From assembly GCA_964503335.1 (NCBI GenBank), contig CAZCZZ010000005.1, positions 1 to 64,000 on the forward strand: a stretch of 64,000 nucleotides of DNA, read 5' to 3'. This stretch comes from CAZCZZ01 sp964503335 (GTDB taxonomy: Bacteria > Verrucomicrobiota > Kiritimatiellia > CAIVKH01). Made by a program: the position numbers and the translations under genes. The notes below the pieces were generated by a model. That model was not told the DNA's origin, did no database searches, and saw only the letters and a list, made by a program, of their open reading frames with translations. Of the stretch, positions 24,345 to 33,072 are shown piece after piece (the stretch's first letter is position 1; the number at the start of each line of letters is the position of its first letter).

Positions 24345-25465
24345 CTTTTGACATCTTCATAACTGCACTCAGCCGGTACTGGAGCATTAAGAAGCGTGCG
24401 AATCACCGTCTGCGCAAACAAGCGAGCACCGTGACTCTCATTGGGCGGAAAATCGATGGACGCCAATCCGACACCCCTTTTCAGCACGGTATTTCCTCGC
24501 GGTACCACAACCCCGGTATCGCGGAAAAGAGATATGGTTGATGAAAGCAAGGTGTCGTCACCTTTTATCATATCGAATCCCCGAGACAGGTTGAGATGTA
24601 TTCCCCGATTGGTGATCAAATAGCGGTCATGCTGCACCTCGGATCGATACTCATCAGGCAGCTTGATCAATTTTACCAAGGCACCAGGCCCAAGCTCCAG
24701 TGCTGTCATCAGCTCCTTCGCCTGTTTCTTCTGTTCCTTCTCGGATGGATATGGCTCACCTTCTCTACGGCGCGGTACGGTTAGCACAACGAACCGACCG
24801 CGCTCCAACTCGCACCTGTTCCACCATGTTTGATAGACGCATTGTATCGTCCGTTTAAATTCATCCCAGTTGGGGGCACGCTGATACATCGCCGTGCAGA
24901 TGAATCTGTCCACCAGACTGACCTGCTCGGACCATTTGACGATCGGATATATGACACGCTCTTCGAAATGCTTCCTTTCCATGCCTGCCGTTTCACACAC
25001 GCCACCACCGAGCATAAGACGACATCCCAACTCGGATAGTATGAACTTTCCCAGCGTGAAGAGATTCGTGCTGTCGAGCGCTGCATGCTTGGCGCAAAAG
25101 AACCCTTCGTCATCTGTGATGAGGGCGTCGAGCTTGTCAGCCCGCAAAGAAAGCAACACACGGGACTCGGGCCTGACGTCACCAGGCAAGCGACTTAAAG
25201 CGTCCCGTCTCGAAGATTCAGATTCGATTTCAACGATCGCTTGAGAGTTGAGCCTTGCCTCAAGCACTGATCGCAGTACCGGGGGGAAGAGTGGACTCTG
25301 ACAATGGCTCTCGAGCGCTAACAGGAGTTTCCGTTCCTTATCCGTGACAAGAATGTGACTCTGAAGAGCCAAGGAAAGGCACGCGAACGCGAGTGCTTTT
25401 GCTGATTCATCAGTGCCAAAGAGTGGCTCCAGACAATTCGGATCAATGGCGACGGAGGCAATCAT
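24332..25465 (-). CDS. PIN-like N-terminal domain protein of the Argonaute operon
   Basis: This 377-residue protein opens with VAIDPNCLEP (D8) and has RADKLDALITDDEGFF at about residues 108-123 (D113, D118), the first and last acidic motifs expected of a PIN nuclease fold. A middle acidic residue is plausible in the helices around 60-80 but not certain. The C-terminal half contains HDRYLITNRGIHLNLSRGFD at 279-298, a motif I cannot assign. It overlaps the ATPase gene by 4 bases (ATGA) and the Argonaute gene by 13. The PIN call is a motif reading, not a search result. Confidence 0.5.
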   Translation of the reverse strand: MIASVAIDPNCLEPLFGTDESAKALAFACLSLALQSHILVTDKERKLLLALESHCQSPLFPPVLRSVLEARLNSQAIVEIESESSRRDALSRLPGDVRPESRVLLSLRADKLDALITDDEGFFCAKHAALDSTNLFTLGKFILSELGCRLMLGGGVCETAGMERKHFEERVIYPIVKWSEQVSLVDRFICTAMYQRAPNWDEFKRTIQCVYQTWWNRCELERGRFVVLTVPRRREGEPYPSEKEQKKQAKELMTALELGPGALVKLIKLPDEYRSEVQHDRYLITNRGIHLNLSRGFDMIKGDDTLLSSTISLFRDTGVVVPRGNTVLKRGVGLASIDFPPNESHGARLFAQTVIRTLLNAPVPAECSYEDVKRCGQ

Positions 25466-27318
25466 GCATCACCCATGATTTCGCCAAGTCGTTCAGGAAA
25501 GAAGCCGTCTGGCCAGGGGTCGAGAAACACCCCGCCGCGATTGAGGCTGAGCGTCTTTATGTTCGCCGCGCCATCGCTTGTGCAGACGTAAAGGATATTC
25601 ACATCGTCAACAGACATTAGGCCAAGCCGGAGAAGCTTCTGAATGCGGAGCACCATGTGCTCGCTGTGAGTCTCTACAATGCAACGATTCGGAAATCTCT
25701 TGAGTGCTTCACCCAATTCCGCCTGCAGTCGGGGATGTATGTGTAATTCCGGCTGCTCGAGAATCACCAACTTGTTCTTTGCAGCGACTATTTGGGTAAT
25801 GATGGGCAGTAACTGACCAATTCCGAAACCCACATCGGCCAGACTGTCCCCGTCGCCCCCCGGTCGATCGATGTGATGGAGTCGTATGCTCACCGCGCTT
25901 GCAAACGAACCAGACCCGCGTTCAAGAGAGATTTCGTAGGGGATGCCAAGCCTATCAGCCTCTTCATTGACCTCCTTGAGAACTTCTCCGTTCGACAGAA
26001 CTGATGCCAGATGCTCTCCCAGGTAACCAACATCCTGCTCTCTACACGTCGTGAGCTTTTCAAAGCGCTTCGGCGTCTCCCGCAACGGTGCCAGAGGCCT
26101 GAGACCATCGAATTCGGTCAAACACTCCTCCTCGATGAACTGCGCCAGCTCGTCAACAGAACACCCAGCGCAACTAACGCGTGCAGGCACGTTGGGACCG
26201 CGCGTCGCCGTCCAACCCCCGGAACCGCAGGAATACACAGCCTCGGGTTGCTGCCCCAAGGCATACCAATCGAGAACAGGAATAGTCGCCTGTCGGCACT
26301 CGAACCAGAAGCGGTTAAGATCGATCCGGCATCTTTCATGCGCGATCTGTGATGTGTGGATCGATTCGTCGCTCGCGTCACCCTCAAGTGCCGCAACAGC
26401 CTTTCGGTAGTTCAGAGCGATCTGGGCATATCGTTCAGCATATCCAGGCAGAGACTCGAGACCATCCTCTCCGATAGTCCTCGTCTCGTTCCCGCGCGGA
26501 GGCAGTGCGTTTAACACTTCAACGTTAATTGCGCGCCGCAATCCCCGAAGAACGATTTCTCTGTGCTTCCGCACCAAATCGGCGATGAGCAGCTTGTCAC
26601 CGCCCACAGTCACAGCCTCGCGACCCGCGAATCGGGACGCCACGGCGGTTTCTCCCCGAATCTCCACGATCAATGGATCGCTCGAGGGCGAACAAGCATC
26701 AACTGCGCCCGCCACTGACGGTTCGACTACGATCCGCTTCAGGACAATGTCTCGAACCGGATCGAACGAGAACGTCCACGTGATCGAAACTGAATCCCGT
26801 GACGATTCTTCCATGGCGTCTATTTCTTCGCCACAGACATCGTCCGTTTCGTCTGACGGTGGATCATCAGGCGGTTCAGGACTCTCGTCGACGTCATCAC
26901 CAAGGAGGCCTTCGATTTCGGCTGGCGATAGATCTTGTGGTGGTTCGGCCGAGAGGCCGCTCGGGACTTCCAATTCGTATGGCGGTACGTCATTGGACTG
27001 CCGCTCCATCCAATACGCCCACCATGCGTGCTCGTTCAGCTCGAAATCCACCCGGATGGCGACGTCCTTCGTAACGTCATGGTTATGAACAAGATCGCTA
27101 TAAGAACCCACATCAACGATGCCGCCATCCTTCAACGAAAGAAGCAGCGGGATGTTCCGCGGCGCACGGTCTCGGGTTTGCTTAAACAATTTCAAGACCT
27201 GGAGAATGCTGCTTTTCCCGCCGCTGTTCTGCCCGTAGATCAGCGTGATGGGCGCTAGGGGAACTCGCACTCTTTCACCGAAGCATTTAAAGTTTTCGAT
27301 CTCGATGGACTTGATCAT
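25462..27318 (-). CDS. SMC-like/AAA ATPase with DUF3696-like C-terminus
   Basis: This 618-residue protein has Walker A GQNSGGKS (K35), the late Walker B LVILEQPELHIHP (E521), a switch histidine in VETHSEHM (about 552) and a C-terminal DGFFPERLGEI typical of DUF3696 ATPases, relatives of the OLD, RecF and PtuA group that gate nucleases in defence systems. An acidic low-complexity insert sits at about 125-180 (PEPPDDPPSDETDD). The fold has no visible Toprim domain, so a partner would supply nuclease activity. AGGA precedes the ATG. It is the first clear gene of the operon and starts divergent from the LysR gene. Confidence 0.85.
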   Translation of the reverse strand: MIKSIEIENFKCFGERVRVPLAPITLIYGQNSGGKSSILQVLKLFKQTRDRAPRNIPLLLSLKDGGIVDVGSYSDLVHNHDVTKDVAIRVDFELNEHAWWAYWMERQSNDVPPYELEVPSGLSAEPPQDLSPAEIEGLLGDDVDESPEPPDDPPSDETDDVCGEEIDAMEESSRDSVSITWTFSFDPVRDIVLKRIVVEPSVAGAVDACSPSSDPLIVEIRGETAVASRFAGREAVTVGGDKLLIADLVRKHREIVLRGLRRAINVEVLNALPPRGNETRTIGEDGLESLPGYAERYAQIALNYRKAVAALEGDASDESIHTSQIAHERCRIDLNRFWFECRQATIPVLDWYALGQQPEAVYSCGSGGWTATRGPNVPARVSCAGCSVDELAQFIEEECLTEFDGLRPLAPLRETPKRFEKLTTCREQDVGYLGEHLASVLSNGEVLKEVNEEADRLGIPYEISLERGSGSFASAVSIRLHHIDRPGGDGDSLADVGFGIGQLLPIITQIVAAKNKLVILEQPELHIHPRLQAELGEALKRFPNRCIVETHSEHMVLRIQKLLRLGLMSVDDVNILYVCTSDGAANIKTLSLNRGGVFLDPWPDGFFPERLGEIMGDA

Positions 27319-27446
27319 TTGTTCCTCATTTGTTGATGAGAGAGTATCAGAGGACTCATTTCAGACAACAGCTGGTCCCACAGGATACCTGACTCAAATG
27401 TCATGCGATGGTCTCCGCGTGAGTAGTGAATGTTGAGTACCAGCAT
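27315..27446 (-). CDS. Possible 43-residue leader protein upstream of the ATPase
   Basis: A short frame (MLVLNIHYSRGDHRMTFESG to the end SHQQMRNK) stops exactly at the ATPase start with an ATGA overlap. That overlap matches the coupling used further down the operon, but the Shine-Dalgarno sequence is weak and I know no relatives. It may be chance. Confidence 0.25.
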   Translation of the reverse strand: MLVLNIHYSRGDHRMTFESGILWDQLLSEMSPLILSHQQMRNK

Positions 27447-27492
27447 CTTGTCTTGCCATCTGCTAGATAGACGGAATGATGCTGACGTGGCG

Positions 27493-28419
27493 ATGAACGA
27501 AACCATCAACAAGTCATTCGCCCGGCTATTCGCACGACGCGGTCTTTCTTACGATCGATTGCGCGTACTTGCTGAGGTCGCCGAGGCTGGAAGCATTGCG
27601 AAGGCCGCCGGATCCAACGCAACACGACAGAGCCAATACAGCCGCCAACTGAAGGAGCTTGAAGAATTCTGCGGTGTGGAACTGACAGAGCACCGAGGCC
27701 GAAACCTTTGCGTCACCCAATCGGGACAAGATCTCGCAGCACTAGCACGATCACACTTCCTCGCACTCGACGATTTTCTTGCCAGCACCCGCAATCAACT
27801 TTCGACCATTCGCATAGGCGCGGGTGACAGCCTGGTTCAATGGCTCCTGACAAGACGCCTTAACCCTGCAAGTCCTGTTACATCCAGTTTTTCCATACAG
27901 GTTCACAACCTGACATCGACCGAAATTGTTCAGAGGGTGCGGGAATTCAGCCTCGACTTCGGATTAATCTCCAGCGATCGACCTCATAAAGGCCTTGATC
28001 ACAAAAAGCTCGGCACGGTTGCGTTTGCGCTCTATGTACCCAAATCGCTCTCCAAAGGAATTCTGAGCGCCTCTGACTATCTGAGATCACATCAGGCATT
28101 CGCCCTAATTGAGGAATCCGGAAAAACAACGCAACGCATCCACATGGTGCTGCGCAAGGGTGACTATCGCCCGAAGGGAGAGTTGGTCTGCGAATCATTC
28201 CCCGAAGCGTTGTCAGCTGTTCGTAGCGGCAGATACGCCGCCGTGCTGCCATCGTTGGTCGATGGCACAAGTGAAGTCGCGGAAACCGTTCGATTTGACG
28301 ACGCGGGACTAAAGGCAATCCGCAAGGACGTGATCATCATATGGAATCCCAAACTGCTCCGCGTGCGACCATTTGCTCAGAAGCTTATTGGTGAACTCGT
28401 CAAGGTTCTTGAGCTTTGA
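27493..28419 (+). CDS. LysR-type transcriptional regulator divergent from the Argonaute operon
   Basis: This protein of about 308 residues has the LysR winged helix (YDRLRVLAEVAEAGSIAKAAG, SQYSRQLKELEEFCGVELTEH), its linker and a type-2 periplasmic-binding-like effector domain (STIRIGAGDSLVQWLLTRRL, VREFSLDFGLISSD). I prefer ATG 27493; ATG 27430 would add 21 residues unlike a LysR N-terminus. The gene shares a 174-base upstream region with the ATPase operon, the classic LysR layout in which the regulator controls itself and the divergent unit. The inducer is unknown. Confidence 0.88.
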   Translation: MNETINKSFARLFARRGLSYDRLRVLAEVAEAGSIAKAAGSNATRQSQYSRQLKELEEFCGVELTEHRGRNLCVTQSGQDLAALARSHFLALDDFLASTRNQLSTIRIGAGDSLVQWLLTRRLNPASPVTSSFSIQVHNLTSTEIVQRVREFSLDFGLISSDRPHKGLDHKKLGTVAFALYVPKSLSKGILSASDYLRSHQAFALIEESGKTTQRIHMVLRKGDYRPKGELVCESFPEALSAVRSGRYAAVLPSLVDGTSEVAETVRFDDAGLKAIRKDVIIIWNPKLLRVRPFAQKLIGELVKVLEL

Positions 28420-28454
28420 GCATATCAGGTGCAGAGGTGATCAGAAGCCAGGCG

Positions 28455-28832
28455 TTAGTATCCAAGCTCCTTTTTGACCTCTTCCATATCTTCTCCGCCA
28501 CGCCTATCGCCGCAGTCAACACAGCATTGAATGCGAATTCTCGAGAAGAAGGCCTCCGTTGTGTCGACCGGCACGACAGCCGCTCCGGAGTTGCGCAGAC
28601 TTCCAAGATCGGCGAGCAGTCTTGGGCAGTCATTGTAGAAATGATATCGCCTCTTCGTGCTCGCGAAATCCACCCCGCTCAAGTCCTTTGTCGCGTTATG
28701 AAGCGCAAATATCCGTGATGCCCGATTCAGAACGTCGATATCGCTCTTGTCATCATTGTGATTTAAACCTGCCGACCTCAGGCTATCGGCTATCTCTCTC
28801 AAGCAAGCGTTCGTGATGTACAGCATGGACAT
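28455..28832 (-). CDS. Unknown 125-residue protein at the island edge
   Basis: The protein starts MSMLYITNACLREIADSLRS and ends CCVDCGDRRGGEDMEEVKKE; a CCVDC cluster could bind metal. I recognise no family. It converges with the LysR gene (35 bases apart) and has the lower GC of the island. It may belong to the island cargo without being part of the Argonaute operon. Confidence 0.5.
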   Translation of the reverse strand: MSMLYITNACLREIADSLRSAGLNHNDDKSDIDVLNRASRIFALHNATKDLSGVDFASTKRRYHFYNDCPRLLADLGSLRNSGAAVVPVDTTEAFFSRIRIQCCVDCGDRRGGEDMEEVKKELGY

Positions 28833-28936
28833 TCTCCCTGATTGGCCCGCTTCGCACAGCGAGACTAATTCCCACCGCCATGTGCTTCAAGGGGGTTCTC
28901 GTACTCATCGCCAAGGGGGGCGACCATCTCCTGATC

Positions 28937-28954
28937 GGACCGGCAAGCCGGTCC
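28937..28954. repeat. Perfect 8-bp hairpin GGACCGGC-AA-GCCGGTCC
   Basis: A perfect inverted repeat with a two-base loop lies in the 180-base gap before the DUF1232 gene. Its form is that of a REP-like element rather than a terminator, because no T tract follows. The rest of the gap shows nothing I can name. Confidence 0.5.
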
Positions 28955-29012
28955 CTCCATATCGGGCCGCCCTACCCTCGACTATTCGCCAGCGCGCGAG
29001 TAGACTTCCGGC

Positions 29013-29477
29013 ATGCCAACCCGAACCAAGACGAAGCCGAAGAAGATAGCGCGCAAAGCGGTCGATCCCGTCATCACGGAAGCTGACATCAAGGAATACG
29101 TCATCCGCGCTTCAGAGCGCGTGAATGTCGAAGACCTTGCCGTGGTCGTGAAGGCATCAGCCAAGATCAGCGCCCGCTTCAACCAGCGCAGCCCCCTGCG
29201 CATCCACAAGCTCGATGCCGAGCACATGCTCTCGCTGTGCGCCGACTACTGGCACGGGCGCTACCGCAAGATATCCTTCTGGCATCTCGCCCCCGTCGTC
29301 GTGGCGCTGAACTACGTGATGAAGCCCATCGACATCATCCCCGACTTCATACCGGGCTTCGGCCAGGCCGATGACAGCTTCATCTTCAAGGAATGCCTCG
29401 CCAGGTCCGGCGACGCCATCAACCAGTACATCCACTGGCGCCGCGGCAACCCCGTCAAAGCCAAGCGCGCGAAATGA
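29013..29477 (+). CDS. DUF1232 (YkvA-like) protein
   Basis: This 154-residue protein has a basic N-terminus (PTRTKTKPKKIARKA) and the DUF1232 signature at about residues 95-125 (PVVVALNYVMKPIDIIPDFIPGFG, spanning one helix pair, then QADDSF). The family is small, membrane-associated and of unknown function. It stands alone on the plus strand and converges with the surface-protein operon. Confidence 0.85.
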   Translation: MPTRTKTKPKKIARKAVDPVITEADIKEYVIRASERVNVEDLAVVVKASAKISARFNQRSPLRIHKLDAEHMLSLCADYWHGRYRKISFWHLAPVVVALNYVMKPIDIIPDFIPGFGQADDSFIFKECLARSGDAINQYIHWRRGNPVKAKRAK

Positions 29478-29481
29478 TCGC

Positions 29482-30270
29482 TCAATACAGCAGCTCCACG
29501 CGATAGAACGACGTGTTCGTCGTGGGCGTGGTGTCGAGGATCTGCGAGAGACTGTTTGTCGCGATGAATGTGGCATTGCTCAAGGCAGTCCACGTCGCGC
29601 TGTTTCCGAGCGCGATCGTCCGGGTCACGCGGTAGAAGCCGCTCGAAACGGTCGCGCTCCCCACCGTAGTCCCGGCGACCTGATTCGACAGGCTGACGAC
29701 ACGAAGGGCCGACAGGATGTTCGTCGGGGACGTTCCCATCAGCCATTCATCCGCGTTTGAAATACCGTCACCGTCCGCGTCTGCGCCCGGCGTGACCGGT
29801 CCGCCGAAGTACTGTGTTTCCCAATCGTCCGGCAGCCCGTTCGTCGTCGCGTCGGGGAAAGCGCTCGCGACCCCGATGGTGTATGTGCCCGTGGTGATTT
29901 CCGCCAAACCGCGCACAACCACATGGCATCGCGTTGCAGGACCCTGCGTTCTGAAAACGGGTGTCGCAGGGGTTCCTGACGCCGTGTTGGTGTACCTCAC
30001 CTCGGTCGAGCCATCTGCGCCGACAAACCACGCCTCACAATCCCCGATCGTGCCCGTGGCCACGGTAATCGTGTAGTCGATCCACGGCAGGGCCGGGAAG
30101 GCATAGCTGTCCCGATCCGCGTCGGCTTCGATCGATCGCGAAAGCGCGGGAGCCCCGGGAACGATCGACGCGGCGGACGTCGTCGAGTCCGGCACATCGT
30201 CGGAAACGGCATCGCCGCGCGCCGCTGCAGCAAGCGCCATCAACGCAAGGATTGGAAGGATGCGCTTCAC
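29482..30270 (-). CDS. Secreted protein with calcium-loop (TSP3-like) motif
   Basis: This 262-residue protein has a signal peptide (MKRILPILALMALAAAARGD), a beta-rich domain of prepeptidase-C-terminal or jelly-roll kind (DADRDSYAFPALPWIDYTIT), and GLPDDWETQYF followed by GADADGDGISNADEW, the thrombospondin type-3/dockerin-like calcium loop common in secreted proteins of this group. The final part is Thr/Ser-rich. Its start overlaps the C25 peptidase stop by 4 bases, so it is the last gene of the surface operon. A role beside the peptidase is inferred from position only. Confidence 0.75.
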   Translation of the reverse strand: MKRILPILALMALAAAARGDAVSDDVPDSTTSAASIVPGAPALSRSIEADADRDSYAFPALPWIDYTITVATGTIGDCEAWFVGADGSTEVRYTNTASGTPATPVFRTQGPATRCHVVVRGLAEITTGTYTIGVASAFPDATTNGLPDDWETQYFGGPVTPGADADGDGISNADEWLMGTSPTNILSALRVVSLSNQVAGTTVGSATVSSGFYRVTRTIALGNSATWTALSNATFIATNSLSQILDTTPTTNTSFYRVELLY

Positions 30271-32495
30271 GGATGAATCCTAGTCGCGGGGTCGCCCATG
30301 AGATTATAGAACAACAACTCAGATGCCGTCGGCGCAAACGTCCACAGGTCGAGAAGGCCCTTGTTGAACATATCCCCTATGCGTTTGTAGGAATTGCTCG
30401 TCACGAGCGCCGTGGAGAATCCGTTGGCAAACACGTCCGCAGCGCCGGGTATCGAAAGCGCGCCCGCCGCGGCGCTGACAATGGCCCCGCGATTCGCCCT
30501 TTCCAGCAAGGCTTCGCCGATACACTCCTTAAAGGGATCGTCAAAGTCCCCGTTCTCGCAGGTCACCATCGTGAAAACAGGCCAGACGCTATTGTTGAGT
30601 TTGGGAACGTCATTCGTCTCAAAGATCATGGTCGAGGACCAGAAATCCGAGAAACCATGTCCGAAATAGCTCACCGCGAGCACGCCACTGTTGATCGTGT
30701 TCGTGATCGTCGCCCTGACCACCGGCGGGCTGTTGTCGTCCAGATAGGCACGCGTGATGTCTGTTACGCCACCGAAGAAGACATCCTGGACAAAATTGGA
30801 TTCGCTGGAGCCCGAGAAGTCCAGCCCGGCCGTCACGTCAAATCCGTCCGCCACGGCCAGCGCCTTCTTCTTCCATGCGTTCGTCACTGACGTCGCTTCG
30901 TACTGCACGAGCTTCGAAACCACGTTCGAGAAAGACGCCTCGGTGCGAATCGGAATGCGGCCGATCGCGACATCGGTCAGCAAATCGCTCCCGTTCACAG
31001 TGCCGTACCATCCGTCCTGCGAGCAATATTCCGTCGCCGAGGCGCCGAGATGAACAGGAATGCTGTCGTGGTAGTCCGCCACGTTCAGGTAGTTGCGCGG
31101 GTCGTAGGTTCCGTCGCCGACCAGCACGACATACCTGGGCGAGGGCTTCTTCCAGTGGTGATAGGCATAGCCGATGAACTGCTTGATCGCGTCAGCATCC
31201 TTGATGCCGTAGCTGAACTCGTAAAAGACCGTACGCAGCGGCACGACGAGGGACCGCAGATTCTGCAGCGTGCGCTGTTTGGCGAGTCGATAAGCGCTCG
31301 CGCGATTCTCCGGTGAGCAGATGATGATGTAGTCGGCCTGACGGTTCGTGTCGGCCAGCTCATGGAAATAGACCACGGACACGGGGCCAGCCGATGGCGC
31401 ATCCGACACGCCCCCGACCCAATACCGGTTTGAGGTCACGGCCGTATCGGAGAACCGCACCTGCCTTCCACCGGTTACGCCCGTCCACGTCGCATTCGTC
31501 AGGATCACCGGATTGGCGCGATCCGTCACATCAAGGACGATTCCGTCCGTAGCGAGGAAGGGCTGCGCGGCATAGTTCGTTGCACCGGCAATGCCGTTCC
31601 ACAACAACACGTCAGCGATCGGTCGATTGCTGGCGAGATAGGTGAAGTCCGCCGAATCGAGCGCGGCCGTGTCGTTCGTCGGCGTCCCGATCTGTCGCAG
31701 CGTGATCGTGTTGATCCCGTTCGGATTGAACTGGCCGGCCGCCGGCAAGGCGATGCCCGACGTGTAGGCCTGCCCGTCATTCAGGATGCTGGCTATCTGC
31801 GTGCCGTTGACCGACACCTTCGTCACATGGTCCGGATTGACCCCTACATCGCTGCTGACCCCCCACAACCCCAGGCGCATGGAAGCAGAATGCGTCGAGA
31901 GGCCGTTGGTCACCGCCACGGTGTAGGTGGCGTCCGCCGAAGAGAGGATGAGCAGGGAGACGAAGTGATCGAACGACTCCACCAGGGGCAGGTAGAACGG
32001 ATTGAAGATCGCGCTCGTGTCGTATCGTACCGTCCGCCAGTGCGTGGTGACATCGCCGGACGATGGAATCGGCGCGGCATTCCGGGTCTGCATCCGCACA
32101 CCGGTTCCCGTCAACGCCAGCCAGTAGGCATTGGTATCCGTGAAAAGGCCGTCATGCGGCCAGCCCCAGAACAAGGCATAGTCATTGGTTGTCCACGTGG
32201 CCTGGGTTGACGTCGCGATGGCGATTTCCTGCGTCGTCCAATACATGCGGACCTGGCTGCCGACGACGCTCGTGATGCCGGCAGCGGCGAAATCGGAATA
32301 GGTGACTTTGTGGAGGCCTTCCCGCGCAATGCGTACACGCAGATTCGCGCCGACATCGGCCCCCGCCCTGCGCAAGGCGAATTCAGACGGAACACCGTTA
32401 GTCATCGGCGGAACCAATGACCCTGCAAACGCACCCTCGCTCCCCGCCAGGCCCAAACTGGCGATGAGCGCTATGACACGCACCCCCTGATTCAT
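30267..32495 (-). CDS. C25 (gingipain-like) cysteine peptidase
   Basis: This 742-residue exported protein has a signal peptide (RVIALIASLGLAGSEGAFA), beta-rich regions and a C25 peptidase domain in the second half. ADYIIICSPENR and YVVLVGDGTYDPRNYL are family landmarks; the likely catalytic histidine is H613 in YFGHGFSDF and the cysteine C646 in MVTCENGDF. Such enzymes mature or cleave cell-surface proteins. The immediately upstream gene resembles a C25 propeptide, so the zymogen seems split over two genes. No type IX secretion C-terminal domain is visible. Confidence 0.85.
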   Translation of the reverse strand: MNQGVRVIALIASLGLAGSEGAFAGSLVPPMTNGVPSEFALRRAGADVGANLRVRIAREGLHKVTYSDFAAAGITSVVGSQVRMYWTTQEIAIATSTQATWTTNDYALFWGWPHDGLFTDTNAYWLALTGTGVRMQTRNAAPIPSSGDVTTHWRTVRYDTSAIFNPFYLPLVESFDHFVSLLILSSADATYTVAVTNGLSTHSASMRLGLWGVSSDVGVNPDHVTKVSVNGTQIASILNDGQAYTSGIALPAAGQFNPNGINTITLRQIGTPTNDTAALDSADFTYLASNRPIADVLLWNGIAGATNYAAQPFLATDGIVLDVTDRANPVILTNATWTGVTGGRQVRFSDTAVTSNRYWVGGVSDAPSAGPVSVVYFHELADTNRQADYIIICSPENRASAYRLAKQRTLQNLRSLVVPLRTVFYEFSYGIKDADAIKQFIGYAYHHWKKPSPRYVVLVGDGTYDPRNYLNVADYHDSIPVHLGASATEYCSQDGWYGTVNGSDLLTDVAIGRIPIRTEASFSNVVSKLVQYEATSVTNAWKKKALAVADGFDVTAGLDFSGSSESNFVQDVFFGGVTDITRAYLDDNSPPVVRATITNTINSGVLAVSYFGHGFSDFWSSTMIFETNDVPKLNNSVWPVFTMVTCENGDFDDPFKECIGEALLERANRGAIVSAAAGALSIPGAADVFANGFSTALVTSNSYKRIGDMFNKGLLDLWTFAPTASELLFYNLMGDPATRIHP

Positions 32496-32499
32496 CGTA

Positions 32500-33072
32500 T
32501 TAGGATTCCGGACTCTTCTCCCACCAGATTCTCAACGTCACGTTCGTGTGCCAGATGAAGATACCCGAAACAGGTTCGTATTGCATCGGATGCACCACAA
32601 GCCGCGCCCAGGTCTGTGTCCCCATCATCGCCGTCTCGCAAAGCACCGGCTCAGCCGGCCAGGCTTCCGGATTGCCGTAGATCGCATCGTCCTTCGCGCG
32701 ATCCGTCGTATCCACCCGCTTCCCCTCTTCCGACTCCACCACCCTGGGCGTCGGACATGGCATGACCAATACCCCGTTGGTCACGCTCGAATCGATGCTG
32801 AGAACCTCCACCCTCGGGAACCGTCCCTCCGGCACCGGCAACAGCTTCACGGCCTTCGGGAGATCCGGCGCACCGGGTTTCCCTATCGCCGACAATCCGT
32901 CGATCGTAGGCTTCAACGCGCCACCTTCGTCCACAAACTCCGGCGCCTGAATCGCCACATCCACGAGCAATGACTCCGCCGCGGCGGGGTCTTCTCGCAC
33001 GTCCCAGCGACAGGCGTCGGCACAGGCCGCGCCTGCCGCAAGGAGCAACATCCATCCGACCCGGTGCATCAT
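32500..33072 (-). CDS. C25-propeptide-like exported protein
   Basis: This 190-residue protein has a signal peptide (MLLLAAGAACADA) and a body resembling the propeptide that precedes gingipain-type domains (KPGAPDLPKAVKLLPVPEGR, RAKDDAIYGNPEAWPAEPV, then a final beta-strand VTLRIWWE). In gingipains this domain inhibits and folds the enzyme. Here it ends with its own stop, 4 bases before the catalytic gene's start codon. Its start overlaps the stop of the giant surface protein. Action in trans on the peptidase is inferred. Confidence 0.65.
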   Translation of the reverse strand: MMHRVGWMLLLAAGAACADACRWDVREDPAAAESLLVDVAIQAPEFVDEGGALKPTIDGLSAIGKPGAPDLPKAVKLLPVPEGRFPRVEVLSIDSSVTNGVLVMPCPTPRVVESEEGKRVDTTDRAKDDAIYGNPEAWPAEPVLCETAMMGTQTWARLVVHPMQYEPVSGIFIWHTNVTLRIWWEKSPES

